Assembly: GCA_007134805.1 (NCBI GenBank)
Contig: SLKB01000375.1
Coordinates: 1 to 8,448 of the forward strand
Reading direction: 5' to 3'
From: Paracoccaceae bacterium
Lineage (GTDB): Bacteria; Pseudomonadota; Alphaproteobacteria; Rhodobacterales; Rhodobacteraceae
Length of the DNA stretch: 8,448 nucleotides
The notes under the pieces were generated by a model that worked only from the letters and a program-made list of their open reading frames with translations, ran no database searches and was not told the DNA's origin. Shown here piece after piece: positions 1-7,871 of the stretch. Numbering within the stretch: position 1 is the first letter of the stretch; each line of letters starts with the position of its first letter. The position numbers and the translations under genes were made by a program.

Positions 1-18
1 GCGGGAAGGGAGTGTGTC

Positions 19-2025
19 ATGACCGATTCGAACTCGCCCCAGGCTGGTCCTGCTGCCGGGGCCGCACCCGCCCGCGACAAGCCGTGGCTGTTTCGCACCT
101 ATGCGGGACACTCGACCGCGAAGGCGTCGAACGCGCTCTATCGCATGAACCTGTCGAAGGGGCAGACCGGGCTGTCGGTCGCCTTCGATCTGCCCACGCA
201 GACGGGCTATGACAGCGACCATGAATTGTCGCAGGGCGAGGTTGGCAAGGTCGGCGTGCCGATCTGCCATCTGGGCGACATGCGGATGCTGTTCGACCAG
301 ATCCCGCTCGAGCAGATGAACACCTCGATGACGATCAACGCGACCGCGCCCTGGCTGCTCGCGCTCTATATCGCAGTCGCCGAAGAGCAGGGCGCGGATG
401 TCTCGAAGCTCACGGGCACGGTCCAGAACGACCTGATCAAGGAATACCTCTCGCGCGGCACCTATATCTGCCCGCCCGAGCCCTCGATGCGGATGATCAC
501 CGATGTTGCGGCCTATACCCGCGCGCATCTGCCGAAATGGAACCCGATGAATGTCTGTTCCTATCATCTGCAGGAAGCGGGTGCGACGCCGCAGCAGGAA
601 CTGGCCTTCGCGCTGGCCACGGCCTGCGCCGTGCTCGACGATCTGAAGACCAAGGTGGAGCCTGCGGATTTCCCGGCGATGGTCGGGCGGATCTCGTTCT
701 TCGTCAATGCCGGCATCCGCTTTGTCACCGAGTTGTGCAAGATGCGCGCCTTCGTGGATCTCTGGGATGAGATCTGCCAGGTGCGCTACGGGATCGAGGA
801 CGCGAAATATCGCCGCTTCCGCTACGGGGTGCAGGTCAACTCGCTTGGTCTGACCGAGCAGCAGCCAGAGAACAATGTCTACCGCATCCTGATCGAGGCG
901 CTTGCGGTGACATTGTCGAAGAAGGCCCGATGCCGGGCGCTGCAGCTTCCGGCGTGGAACGAGGCGCTGGGCCTGCCGCGGCCCTGGGACCAGCAATGGT
1001 CGCTGCGTCTGCAGCAGGTGCTGGCCTATGAAACCGATCTTCTGGAATTCGACGACCTGTTCGACGGCAACCCCGCGATCGAGCGCAAGGTGGCCCAACT
1101 GATGGCGGGCGCGCGCGAGGAGTTGGCGCGGATCGACGAGATGGGCGGGGCGGTCAAGGCCATCGAGTACATGAAGGGGCGGCTTGTCGAGGCCAATGCC
1201 GAGCGGATCACGGGCATCGAGCGCGGCGAGACTGTGGTCGTGGGGGTGAACCGTTATACCACGACCGAGCCGTCGCCGCTGACCACGGGTGAGGGCGCGA
1301 TCATGCTCGCCGATGCCGAGGCCGAGGCTGACCAGATCGCGCGGCTTCAGGCCTGGCGCGAGACGCGCGATGCGGGCGCGGTGCGCGCAGCACTCGAGGA
1401 TCTTCGCGCGGCCGCGCGCGAGGGGCGCAATGTCATGCCCGCCTCGATTGCCGCGGCCAAGGCGGGGGCCACGACCGGCGAATGGGGCGAGACCGTGCGC
1501 GCGGCCTTCGGGCAGTATCGCGGCCCGACTGGGGTGAGCCGCGCGCCCTCGAACCGGACCGAGGGGCTGGAGGACGTGCGCGAGGCCGTCGATGCCGTCA
1601 GCACGAAACTGGGGCGGCGGCTGAAATTCGTCGTCGGCAAACCGGGGCTCGACGGGCATTCCAATGGGGCCGAACAGATCGCCGCGCGCGCGCGCGACTG
1701 CGGCATGGAGATCCATTATGAGGGGATCCGGCTTACCCCCGCCGAGATCGTGGCGGCCGCGCGCGATGAAGAGGCGCATGTGGTGGGGCTTTCGATCCTG
1801 TCAGGCTCGCATATGCCGCTGATGGACGAACTCATGCGCCAGATGCGCGAGGCGGGGCTGGCGCATGTGCCGGTGATCGTGGGCGGTATCATCCCCGAAG
1901 ATGATGCCGCGCGGTTGCGCGCGATGGGCGTGGCGCAGGTCTACACGCCCAAGGATTTCCAGTTGAACCGGATCATGATGGATATCGTGGCACTGGTCGA
2001 TCGCGAGCCGCTGGCCGCCGAGTGA
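19..2025 (+). CDS. ecm: Ethylmalonyl-CoA mutase, B12-dependent (Ecm/MeaA)
   Basis: A 668-residue adenosylcobalamin-dependent acyl-CoA mutase. The family interconverts (2R)-ethylmalonyl-CoA and (2S)-methylsuccinyl-CoA in the ethylmalonyl-CoA pathway, which replaces the glyoxylate shunt for growth on acetate and other C2 compounds; it is cytoplasmic. The N-terminal catalytic barrel carries the FDLPTQTGYDSDH stretch (residues 56-68). The C-terminal cobalamin domain has DGHSNG (D545, G546, H547, with His547 the expected lower axial cobalt ligand), then SxL (S592-L594) and the GG pair (G622-G623). Methylmalonyl-CoA mutases have a longer N-terminal part with a YPTMY-type motif that is absent here, and the sequence reads like the Rhodobacter Ecm from start to end. 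The ATG at 19 follows AAGGGAG (6-12) at good spacing. The first 20 or so residues are a Pro/Ala-rich extension before the conserved PWLFRTYAGH. Upstream partners such as ccr lie outside the window and cannot be checked. Confidence 0.95.
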   Translation: MTDSNSPQAGPAAGAAPARDKPWLFRTYAGHSTAKASNALYRMNLSKGQTGLSVAFDLPTQTGYDSDHELSQGEVGKVGVPICHLGDMRMLFDQIPLEQMNTSMTINATAPWLLALYIAVAEEQGADVSKLTGTVQNDLIKEYLSRGTYICPPEPSMRMITDVAAYTRAHLPKWNPMNVCSYHLQEAGATPQQELAFALATACAVLDDLKTKVEPADFPAMVGRISFFVNAGIRFVTELCKMRAFVDLWDEICQVRYGIEDAKYRRFRYGVQVNSLGLTEQQPENNVYRILIEALAVTLSKKARCRALQLPAWNEALGLPRPWDQQWSLRLQQVLAYETDLLEFDDLFDGNPAIERKVAQLMAGAREELARIDEMGGAVKAIEYMKGRLVEANAERITGIERGETVVVGVNRYTTTEPSPLTTGEGAIMLADAEAEADQIARLQAWRETRDAGAVRAALEDLRAAAREGRNVMPASIAAAKAGATTGEWGETVRAAFGQYRGPTGVSRAPSNRTEGLEDVREAVDAVSTKLGRRLKFVVGKPGLDGHSNGAEQIAARARDCGMEIHYEGIRLTPAEIVAAARDEEAHVVGLSILSGSHMPLMDELMRQMREAGLAHVPVIVGGIIPEDDAARLRAMGVAQVYTPKDFQLNRIMMDIVALVDREPLAAE

Positions 2026-2151
2026 AGGCCCCTGGGGGCGGAGACCCCCTTGCGGACAGCATTGCCATGGCCATGACGCGAGTGCCGGTGCGTCGGCTTG
2101 ACGGGATGTGGCGCGTCTGACACGACATGGTGGTGTCATGAAGGGGCGCGC
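2026..2151. other. ecm-lysE intergenic region with a weak hairpin
   Basis: A 126-base gap. GGGGG (2034-2038) can pair with CCCCC (2045-2049) around a six-base loop right after the ecm stop codon. No T-run follows, so it is at best a weak or factor-assisted terminator or an mRNA 3' end stabiliser. A TTGACG at 2098-2103 could be a -35 for the exporter gene, but no convincing -10 follows at 16-18 bases. The divergent LysG/ArgP-type regulator often found beside lysE is not present. Confidence 0.4.
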
Positions 2152-2766
2152 ATGGGGGCGGCCGCGTTTGCCGGGTTTTTCGCAGGTCTGGGCCTGATCG
2201 CAGCGATCGGCGCGCAGAATGCGTTTGTCTTGCGGCAAGGGGTGCGGCGCGAGCATGTGGGCGTGGTCGTGCTGATCTGCGCGACCTCGGACGCGCTGTT
2301 GGTGAGCATCGGGGTCGGCGGTGCCGAGTGGCTGGCGACCAGTTGGCCCGCGTTTCAGGCGCTGATGCTGTGGGGCGGTGTCGCGTTTCTGGCGGTCTAT
2401 GGCGCGTTGCGCTTTCGTGCGGCGGTTCAGGGCGGCGCGTCCCTGCGCCCGCTCGAGGGGCCGTCAGCGCCGCTGGGCCGTGTTGTGGTGATGGCGCTGG
2501 CCTTTACCTGGCTCAACCCGCATGTCTGGCTCGACACGGTCGCGTTGCTCGGCGCGCTCTCGGCGCAGTATGCGCCTTTTCATTGGGGGTTCGGGGCGGG
2601 TGCGGTCGTGGCCTCGTTCACGTTTTTCTTGGCGTTGGGCTATGTGGCACAGTTCCTGGCGCCGGTTCTTGCCAACCCGCGCGCCTGGGCGATTTTCGAG
2701 GCGCTGATCGGCTGCATCATGTGGACGATCGCAGGCGCGCTGGCGCTGCGTGCGCTCGGTGTCTGA
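2152..2766 (+). CDS. LysE/ArgO family amino-acid exporter
   Basis: A 204-residue integral inner-membrane protein of the LysE/ArgO (RhtB superfamily) type. Members export basic amino acids such as lysine or arginine; the substrate here cannot be told from sequence. About six hydrophobic segments are visible (roughly residues 3-22, 36-57, 65-86, 109-130, 144-168, 178-200). Two family signatures are present: GAQNAFVLRQG (20-30) and TWLNPHVWLDTVALLG (119-134); the Asn-Pro in the latter is typical of the family. The reading frame extends upstream to a TTG at 2098, but the extra 18 residues are polar and unlike the family. The ATG at 2152 has AAGGGG (2141-2146) five bases upstream and gives the usual family length, so it is preferred. 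It is probably a single-gene unit: it lies 126 bases after ecm, and glcD downstream has its own promoter-like region. Confidence 0.9.
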   Translation: MGAAAFAGFFAGLGLIAAIGAQNAFVLRQGVRREHVGVVVLICATSDALLVSIGVGGAEWLATSWPAFQALMLWGGVAFLAVYGALRFRAAVQGGASLRPLEGPSAPLGRVVVMALAFTWLNPHVWLDTVALLGALSAQYAPFHWGFGAGAVVASFTFFLALGYVAQFLAPVLANPRAWAIFEALIGCIMWTIAGALALRALGV

Positions 2767-2774
2767 AGTTTTCC

Positions 2775-2812
2775 TTGCATCTGCGCAAAATTGGTAATAT
2801 TATTTTACCAAT
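2775..2812 (+). promoter_or_regulatory. Candidate glcDEF promoter with overlapping operator
   Basis: This is the most AT-rich patch in the window, just upstream of glcD. TTGCAT (2775-2780) is a partial -35 and TATTAT (2798-2803, one base off TATAAT) is a good -10; the spacer is 17 bases. An exact 8-base inverted repeat, ATTGGTAA (2790-2797) and TTACCAAT (2805-2812), flanks a 7-base centre (2798-2804) that contains the -10, so a bound repressor would block it. The half-sites ATTGGT/ACCAAT equal those of the PdhR consensus of the GntR/FadR subfamily, to which the glycolate regulator GlcC belongs. The usual spacing between them is 3 bases, however, and here it is 11. The regulator assignment is inference; no regulator gene is in the window. 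Confidence 0.55.
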
Positions 2813-2818
2813 AATTCA

Positions 2819-2827
2819 GGGGGGGGG
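2819..2827 (+). repeat. Nine-G homopolymer at the glcD ribosome-binding site
   Basis: Nine consecutive G residues directly precede an ATG at 2828 and lie five bases upstream of the glcD start at 2833. The tract takes the place of a normal Shine-Dalgarno sequence (AGGG beginning at 2818). It sits in the untranslated leader, so a change in length would alter ribosome spacing rather than reading frame. It could also be a sequencing or assembly error in the homopolymer count. Confidence 0.75.
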
Positions 2828-2832
2828 ATGCC

Positions 2833-4266
2833 ATGGAAATGCCGCAGCCAAATCCGGCCATTCTGGCCAAGCGCGAGCGTGTCATGACGCGGCTTGCCTC
2901 TGTCGTGGCCAAGGATGCGCTCATTACCGATGAGGCCGAGCGCCGCGCCTATGAATGCGACGCGCTCACGGCCTATCGCTGCCTGCCGATGGCAGTGGTG
3001 CTGCCCGCAAGCACGCAGGAAGTGGCAGACATCATGCGGATCTGCCATGAAGAGGGCGTGCCGGTCGTGCCGCGCGGGGCGGGCACGTCGCTTGCCGGCG
3101 GCTCCTTGCCGAGCGAGGATGCTGTGATCCTGGGCGTCGCGCGGCTCCGCGAGGTGCTGGAGGTGAGCTATGCCGACCGCTATATCCGCGTGCAGAGCGG
3201 GATCACCAATCTTGCCGTAACCGGCGCGGTCGAACATGACGGCTTCTTCTATGCGCCCGATCCGTCGAGCCAGCTGGCCTGTGCGATTGCCGGCAATATC
3301 GCGATGAATTCGGGCGGCGCGCATTGCCTGAAATACGGGGTGACGACCAACAACCTGCTGGGCGTGACGCTCGTTCAGATGGATGGCAGCGTCATCGAGT
3401 TGGGCGGCGCCCATCTTGATGCCGCGGGCTATGACCTTCTGGGCGTCATCTGCGGGTCGGAAGGCCAGCTCGGCATCGTGACCGAGGCGACCTTGCGCAT
3501 CCTGCCCAAGCCCGAAGGCGCGCGCCCGGTGCTCATGGCCTTCGACAGCAACGAGGTCGCGGGGGCCTGCGTGTCCGACATCATCAAGGCGGGCGTGCTG
3601 CCCGTCGCCATCGAGTTCATGGACCGCCCCTGCATCCGCGCCTGCGAGGATTTCGCGCATGCGGGCTATCCCGATTGCGAGGCGCTGCTGATTGTCGAGG
3701 TTGAGGGCTCGGATGCCGAGATCGACGAGCAGCTGGGCCTGATCACCCAGATCGCGCGACGCCACAACCCGATCGAGCTGCGCGAAAGCCAGTCCGAGGA
3801 AGAGAGCAAGAAGATCTGGCTTGGACGCAAATCGGCCTTTGGCGCGATGGGCAGCATCAACGACTACATGTGCCTGGACGGCACGATCCCGGTCTCGAGC
3901 CTGCCATTCGTCCTGCGCCGGATTGGCGAGATGTCGAAGGAATTCGGCCTCGATGTGGCCAATGTCTTCCATGCGGGCGATGGCAACATGCACCCGCTCA
4001 TCCTGTTCGATGCCAACAAGCCCGGCGATCTCGAGCGCTGCGAAGCCTTCGGGGCCGAGATCCTGAAGCTTTGTGTCGAGGCGGGCGGGTGCCTTACGGG
4101 CGAGCACGGCGTGGGGATCGAGAAGCGCGATCTGATGTCGGTGCAGTTCACGCCCGAGGATCTCGAGGCGCAGATGCGCGTCAAGGATGTGTTCGACCCG
4201 AAATGGCTGTTGAACCCCGCCAAGGTGTTCCCGCTGAACGCAAGTGCGGCACGGCGCGCGGCGTGA
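2833..4266 (+). CDS. glcD: Glycolate dehydrogenase FAD subunit GlcD
   Basis: A 477-residue FAD-linked oxidase, the catalytic flavin subunit of the GlcDEF complex that oxidises glycolate to glyoxylate and passes electrons via the Fe-S subunit to the respiratory chain. The N-terminal FAD-binding domain shows the pyrophosphate-binding stretch RGAGTSLAGG (residues 81-90). The C-terminal FAD-oxidase domain carries HAGDGNMHP (380-388) and GEHGVG (423-428), characteristic of GlcD, D-lactate and D-2-hydroxyglutarate dehydrogenases. E. coli GlcD is 499 residues, so the length is normal. D-lactate alone would be an alternative substrate by sequence, but glcE and glcF immediately downstream favour glycolate. 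Three ATGs lie close together: 2828 is out of frame and stops at 2885-2887, while 2833 and 2839 are in frame. 2833 is chosen for its distance from the G-rich ribosome-binding site, though 2839 is possible. No signal peptide is seen. Confidence 0.94.
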   Translation: MEMPQPNPAILAKRERVMTRLASVVAKDALITDEAERRAYECDALTAYRCLPMAVVLPASTQEVADIMRICHEEGVPVVPRGAGTSLAGGSLPSEDAVILGVARLREVLEVSYADRYIRVQSGITNLAVTGAVEHDGFFYAPDPSSQLACAIAGNIAMNSGGAHCLKYGVTTNNLLGVTLVQMDGSVIELGGAHLDAAGYDLLGVICGSEGQLGIVTEATLRILPKPEGARPVLMAFDSNEVAGACVSDIIKAGVLPVAIEFMDRPCIRACEDFAHAGYPDCEALLIVEVEGSDAEIDEQLGLITQIARRHNPIELRESQSEEESKKIWLGRKSAFGAMGSINDYMCLDGTIPVSSLPFVLRRIGEMSKEFGLDVANVFHAGDGNMHPLILFDANKPGDLERCEAFGAEILKLCVEAGGCLTGEHGVGIEKRDLMSVQFTPEDLEAQMRVKDVFDPKWLLNPAKVFPLNASAARRAA

Positions 4267-4344
4267 CGCCGCAGGCCCGGGCTTTCCCCGATTGTTCGGA
4301 CAGATGATGGCAGCCCTCACGGGCGCATGGGAGTATTGCGCGAG

Positions 4345-5445
4345 ATGAACCCGACGAGCGAAGACGAGCTTTCCGATATCCTGCGCGCGGCCTCGGTGCC
4401 GGTCGTCGTGCGCGGCGGGGGCACGCGGATGATCGGCAAGCCCGGGCCCGGCGAAGTGCTCTCGACAGCGGGGCTCTCGGGGGTGACGCTTTACGAGCCG
4501 GGTGCGCTGACCCTTGTCGCACGGGCGGGCACGCCCCTCCTGGAGGTTGAGGATGCGCTGGCGAAGGAAGGCCAGCGCCTGCCTTTCGAGCCGGTCGACA
4601 TGCGCGCGCTTCTGGGACGCGAGGGGGTGCCGAGCGTGGGCGGCATGGTCGCGGCCAATGCCTCGGGCCCGCGCCGGGTGCAGGCGGGTGCCTGCCGCGA
4701 CAGTCTGATCGGGGTGCGCTTTGTCGATGGCGCGGGCACCGTGATCAAGAATGGCGGGCGCGTGATGAAGAATGTCACGGGCTATGATCTGGTCAAGCTG
4801 ATGGCAGGGTCCTGGGGCACGCTCGGGGTGCTGAGCGAATGTTCCTTCAAGCTGCTGCCTGTGCCCGAAGCCGAAGCGACCCTGCTGAGCGCAGAGATGA
4901 CGCCCGAGGCCGCGGTCGAGGTGATGTCGCGCGCGCTCGGCACGCCGTTTGAGGTCAACGGTGCCGCGCGCAGCATCGACGGCCGGGTCGCGCTGCGTAT
5001 CGAGGGGTTCGCCGAGCAGATTCGGTATCGCCGCGCGGCACTGATGGAGGCGCTCGGCGGTGAGTGGGAATTGCTGGAGCGTGACGCAAGCCGGGAGCTT
5101 TGGCGCGAGATCCGCGATGTCACGGCCTTCGCGGGCCGCGAGGGCGATGTCTGGCGCGTCTCGGTCAGGCCGTCGGATGCGCCCGCGCTTGTGGCGCGGG
5201 CCGATTGCCCGGTGCAGATGGATTGGGGGGGTGGGCTCTTGTGGCTGCTGTGCGAGGAGGGGCGCGATCTGCGTGGCGATCTCGGCGCGCTCAACGGCCA
5301 TGCCACGCTCATCCGCGGGGCCGAGGCGACGCGGGCGCGCCTGCCTGCCTTCCAGCCTGAGCCCGCGCCCGTCGCGGCCATCGCGGCCGGGTTGCGCAGG
5401 CAGTTCGACCCGCGCGGGGTGCTGAATGCCGGAATGATGGGATAG
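4345..5445 (+). CDS. glcE: Glycolate dehydrogenase FAD-binding subunit GlcE
   Basis: A 366-residue second FAD-binding subunit of the glycolate dehydrogenase. It has the same N-terminal fold as GlcD but lacks the GEHGVG-type end. Visible features, counted from this start: RGGGTR (about residues 23-28) as the FAD pyrophosphate loop, GGMVAANASGPRR, and GGRVMKNVTGYDLVKLMAGS, a hallmark of GlcE. The C-terminal part is shorter and ends in FDPRGVLNAGMMG, as in E. coli GlcE (350 residues). Two in-frame starts exist. ATG 4327 adds MGVLRE and has only a weak GGG upstream. ATG 4345 gives MNPTSEDEL, which matches how related GlcE proteins begin, with GGGAG (4329-4333) eleven bases upstream. I prefer 4345 but do not exclude 4327. 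It lies 78 bases after glcD and 6 bases before glcF, which supports one operon. The glcD-glcE gap contains no terminator that I can see. Confidence 0.92.
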   Translation: MNPTSEDELSDILRAASVPVVVRGGGTRMIGKPGPGEVLSTAGLSGVTLYEPGALTLVARAGTPLLEVEDALAKEGQRLPFEPVDMRALLGREGVPSVGGMVAANASGPRRVQAGACRDSLIGVRFVDGAGTVIKNGGRVMKNVTGYDLVKLMAGSWGTLGVLSECSFKLLPVPEAEATLLSAEMTPEAAVEVMSRALGTPFEVNGAARSIDGRVALRIEGFAEQIRYRRAALMEALGGEWELLERDASRELWREIRDVTAFAGREGDVWRVSVRPSDAPALVARADCPVQMDWGGGLLWLLCEEGRDLRGDLGALNGHATLIRGAEATRARLPAFQPEPAPVAAIAAGLRRQFDPRGVLNAGMMG

Positions 5446-5451
5446 GACAGA

Positions 5452-6768
<1,317 letters not shown>

Positions 6769-6826
6769 AGCCGCGCGCGCGCCAAGCTTTCGCCATGTTC
6801 CGCTGCTAGGGCAGGATCAGTCCCCC

Positions 6827-6842
6827 AGGCTTCCGGAGGCCT
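6827..6842 (+). promoter_or_regulatory. Small hairpin over the protease ribosome-binding site
   Basis: AGGCTT (6827-6832) can pair with AGGCCT (6837-6842), with one G-T wobble, around a CCGG loop. The right arm contains the last three bases of the GGAGG Shine-Dalgarno sequence (6835-6839). The stem is only six pairs, so this may be chance, but it could lower translation. Confidence 0.3.
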
Positions 6843-6844
6843 TG

Positions 6845-7675
6845 ATGCGCGCGCGCCTGATCCCTGTCCTTGCCGTGATGATCCTTGCGGCAACGTTCTT
6901 GCGGGCCGAGGACAAGCCCCTGGAGCTTCTGACGACCGGGCTGCAGGTGCAGGGCTGGGAAGGCGTTGGGCGGATCGATCTGGGGCGCAATGGGTTCTGC
7001 ACGGGCGCGCTGATCTCGGAGCGTGTGGTGCTGACGGCCGCGCACTGCCTTTACCATCGGGATACGGGCCAGCGCTTTGCCGATAGCGACATCGTGTTTC
7101 GAGCCGGCTGGCGGAACGGGCGCGCGGCCGCCGAAGGCCGGGTCGCACGCTCGGTAATCCATCCGCATTATGACCCGCAGGGGGGCCTGCAATTCTCAAA
7201 TGTGTCGCATGATCTGGCGCTTCTGGAACTGATCCACCCGATCCGGACCCTTGGCGTCACGCCCTTTGCGGTCTTCTCGGAAGCCCGTAGCGGCGATCAG
7301 GTTGGTGTCGTCTCCTACGGGCGCGGACGGTCCGAGGCGCCGTCGCTGCAGGAACGGTGCCGGGTGCTGGAACGCGACAGCGCCGGGGTGCTCGTGATGT
7401 CCTGTTCGGTCGATTACGGCTCATCCGGGGCGCCGGTTTTTGCAACCCTCAACGGGCAGGCGCATATCGTCTCGGTGGTTTCGGCAACAGGGACGCGCCA
7501 TGTGGCCGGCACCCAGAGCGCGGTTTCGCTCGGGGTGTCACTGGGCACCCGGCTCGAGGTCTTGCGCGCCGCGCTCGAGATGCGCGACCGCCGGTTCATC
7601 CAGCCCCCGGAGGCAGGCAACGCCGCCCCGCGCGCGATGAGCACTGGCGGCGGCGCGCGGTTTCTGCGGCCTTGA
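6845..7675 (+). CDS. Secreted trypsin-fold serine protease (V8-like active site)
   Basis: A 276-residue trypsin-like serine endopeptidase with an apparent Sec signal peptide (residues 1-21, hydrophobic core LIPVLAVMILAATFL, likely cut after Ala21), so it acts in the periplasm or outside the cell. The catalytic triad is complete: His67 in TAAHC, Asp123 in HDLALLEL, Ser194 in GSSGAP. C52-C68 and C172-C187 are plausible disulfides. Unlike trypsin, the residue before the nucleophile is Ser193 instead of Asp, and GAP replaces GGP, as in glutamyl-endopeptidase/V8-like bacterial enzymes. Classical Ile16-Asp194 zymogen activation is therefore not expected. There is no PDZ domain, so it is not a DegP/HtrA. 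The frame is open upstream to 6662 inside glcF, but only ATG 6845 combines a strong GGAGG (6835-6839, spacing five) with a signal peptide. The gap after glcF is 76 bases with no clear terminator or promoter. The biological substrate is unknown. Confidence 0.88.
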   Translation: MRARLIPVLAVMILAATFLRAEDKPLELLTTGLQVQGWEGVGRIDLGRNGFCTGALISERVVLTAAHCLYHRDTGQRFADSDIVFRAGWRNGRAAAEGRVARSVIHPHYDPQGGLQFSNVSHDLALLELIHPIRTLGVTPFAVFSEARSGDQVGVVSYGRGRSEAPSLQERCRVLERDSAGVLVMSCSVDYGSSGAPVFATLNGQAHIVSVVSATGTRHVAGTQSAVSLGVSLGTRLEVLRAALEMRDRRFIQPPEAGNAAPRAMSTGGGARFLRP

Positions 7676-7738
7676 ATGTTTTGAGAACAATAATTTAGGG
7701 CGCGTTTTTTATCCTTGAAGATGGCATCGCGCGGGGGT

Positions 7739-7767
7739 CTTGACAGCCATAAAACGAATTCCCACAT
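7739..7767 (+). promoter_or_regulatory. Candidate heat-shock (RpoH) promoter of hsp20
   Basis: CTTGACA (7739-7745) followed by 15 bases and CCCACAT (7761-7767). This resembles the sigma-32 pattern (CTTGAAA, 11-15 bases, CCCCATnT), and the downstream gene is a heat-shock chaperone. TTGACA (7740-7745) is also a perfect sigma-70 -35, but the matching -10 position reads CACATG, a poor fit, so RpoH is favoured. Transcription would start near 7775, leaving a leader of about 95 bases. The upstream part (7676-7738) is moderately AT-rich with a T6 run (7705-7710) and no visible stem. Confidence 0.55.
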
Positions 7768-7773
7768 GCGCAA

Positions 7774-7871
7774 TGTCGTGAGGGCCGGATTGCGGACTTG
7801 CGACAGGACCGTCGGCGCCTGTCCGGCTGGAAGGCGCCAGAAGAAATGTATCGCTTCAATGGAGGATGCTC
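7774..7871 (+). promoter_or_regulatory. ROSE-like RNA thermometer in the hsp20 leader
   Basis: Three consecutive hairpins can be drawn. I: 7774-7782 with 7797-7805, with an inner CCG/CGG helix. II: GGCGCC (7814-7819) with GGCGCC (7833-7838), extended by T-A and TCC/GGA to a GGCT loop. III: bases 7848-7857 with 7861-7869 around an AAT loop. Hairpin III pairs the Shine-Dalgarno GGAGG (7861-7865) with a strand containing TCGCT (7851-7855). G7853 has no Watson-Crick partner in that duplex. The known ROSE class, found before small heat-shock genes of alpha- and gammaproteobacteria, has exactly this UYGCU motif facing the Shine-Dalgarno, with an extra G that makes the helix heat-labile. Expected effect: translation is blocked at low temperature and freed at high temperature. 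Pairings were worked out by hand, without energy calculation. Confidence 0.78.

Noticed and set aside
1682..1697. An alternating CG run as a possible Z-DNA or regulatory element
   Set aside because: It lies inside ecm and is explained by Ala-Arg codons in a high-GC gene.
2098..2126. TTGACG as the -35 of a lysE promoter
   Set aside because: No acceptable -10 hexamer is present at 16-18 bases, so a promoter is not called.
2098..2151. An N-terminal extension of the exporter from TTG 2098
   Set aside because: The added residues are polar and Cys/Trp-rich, do not match the family, and lack a good ribosome-binding site; ATG 2152 has one and gives the family length.
1801..2256. A minus-strand frame of 151 codons spanning the ecm end and the ecm-lysE gap
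   Set aside because: It overlaps the cobalamin domain of ecm and the start of the exporter, has an Arg/His/Pro-rich composition and no family resemblance.
7705..7710. A T6 run as a protease-gene terminator
   Set aside because: No stable stem could be found immediately upstream of the T-run.
7714..7719. CTTGAA as an additional heat-shock -35
   Set aside because: It is an exact hexamer match, but no CCCAT-like -10 occurs at 11-16 bases downstream.
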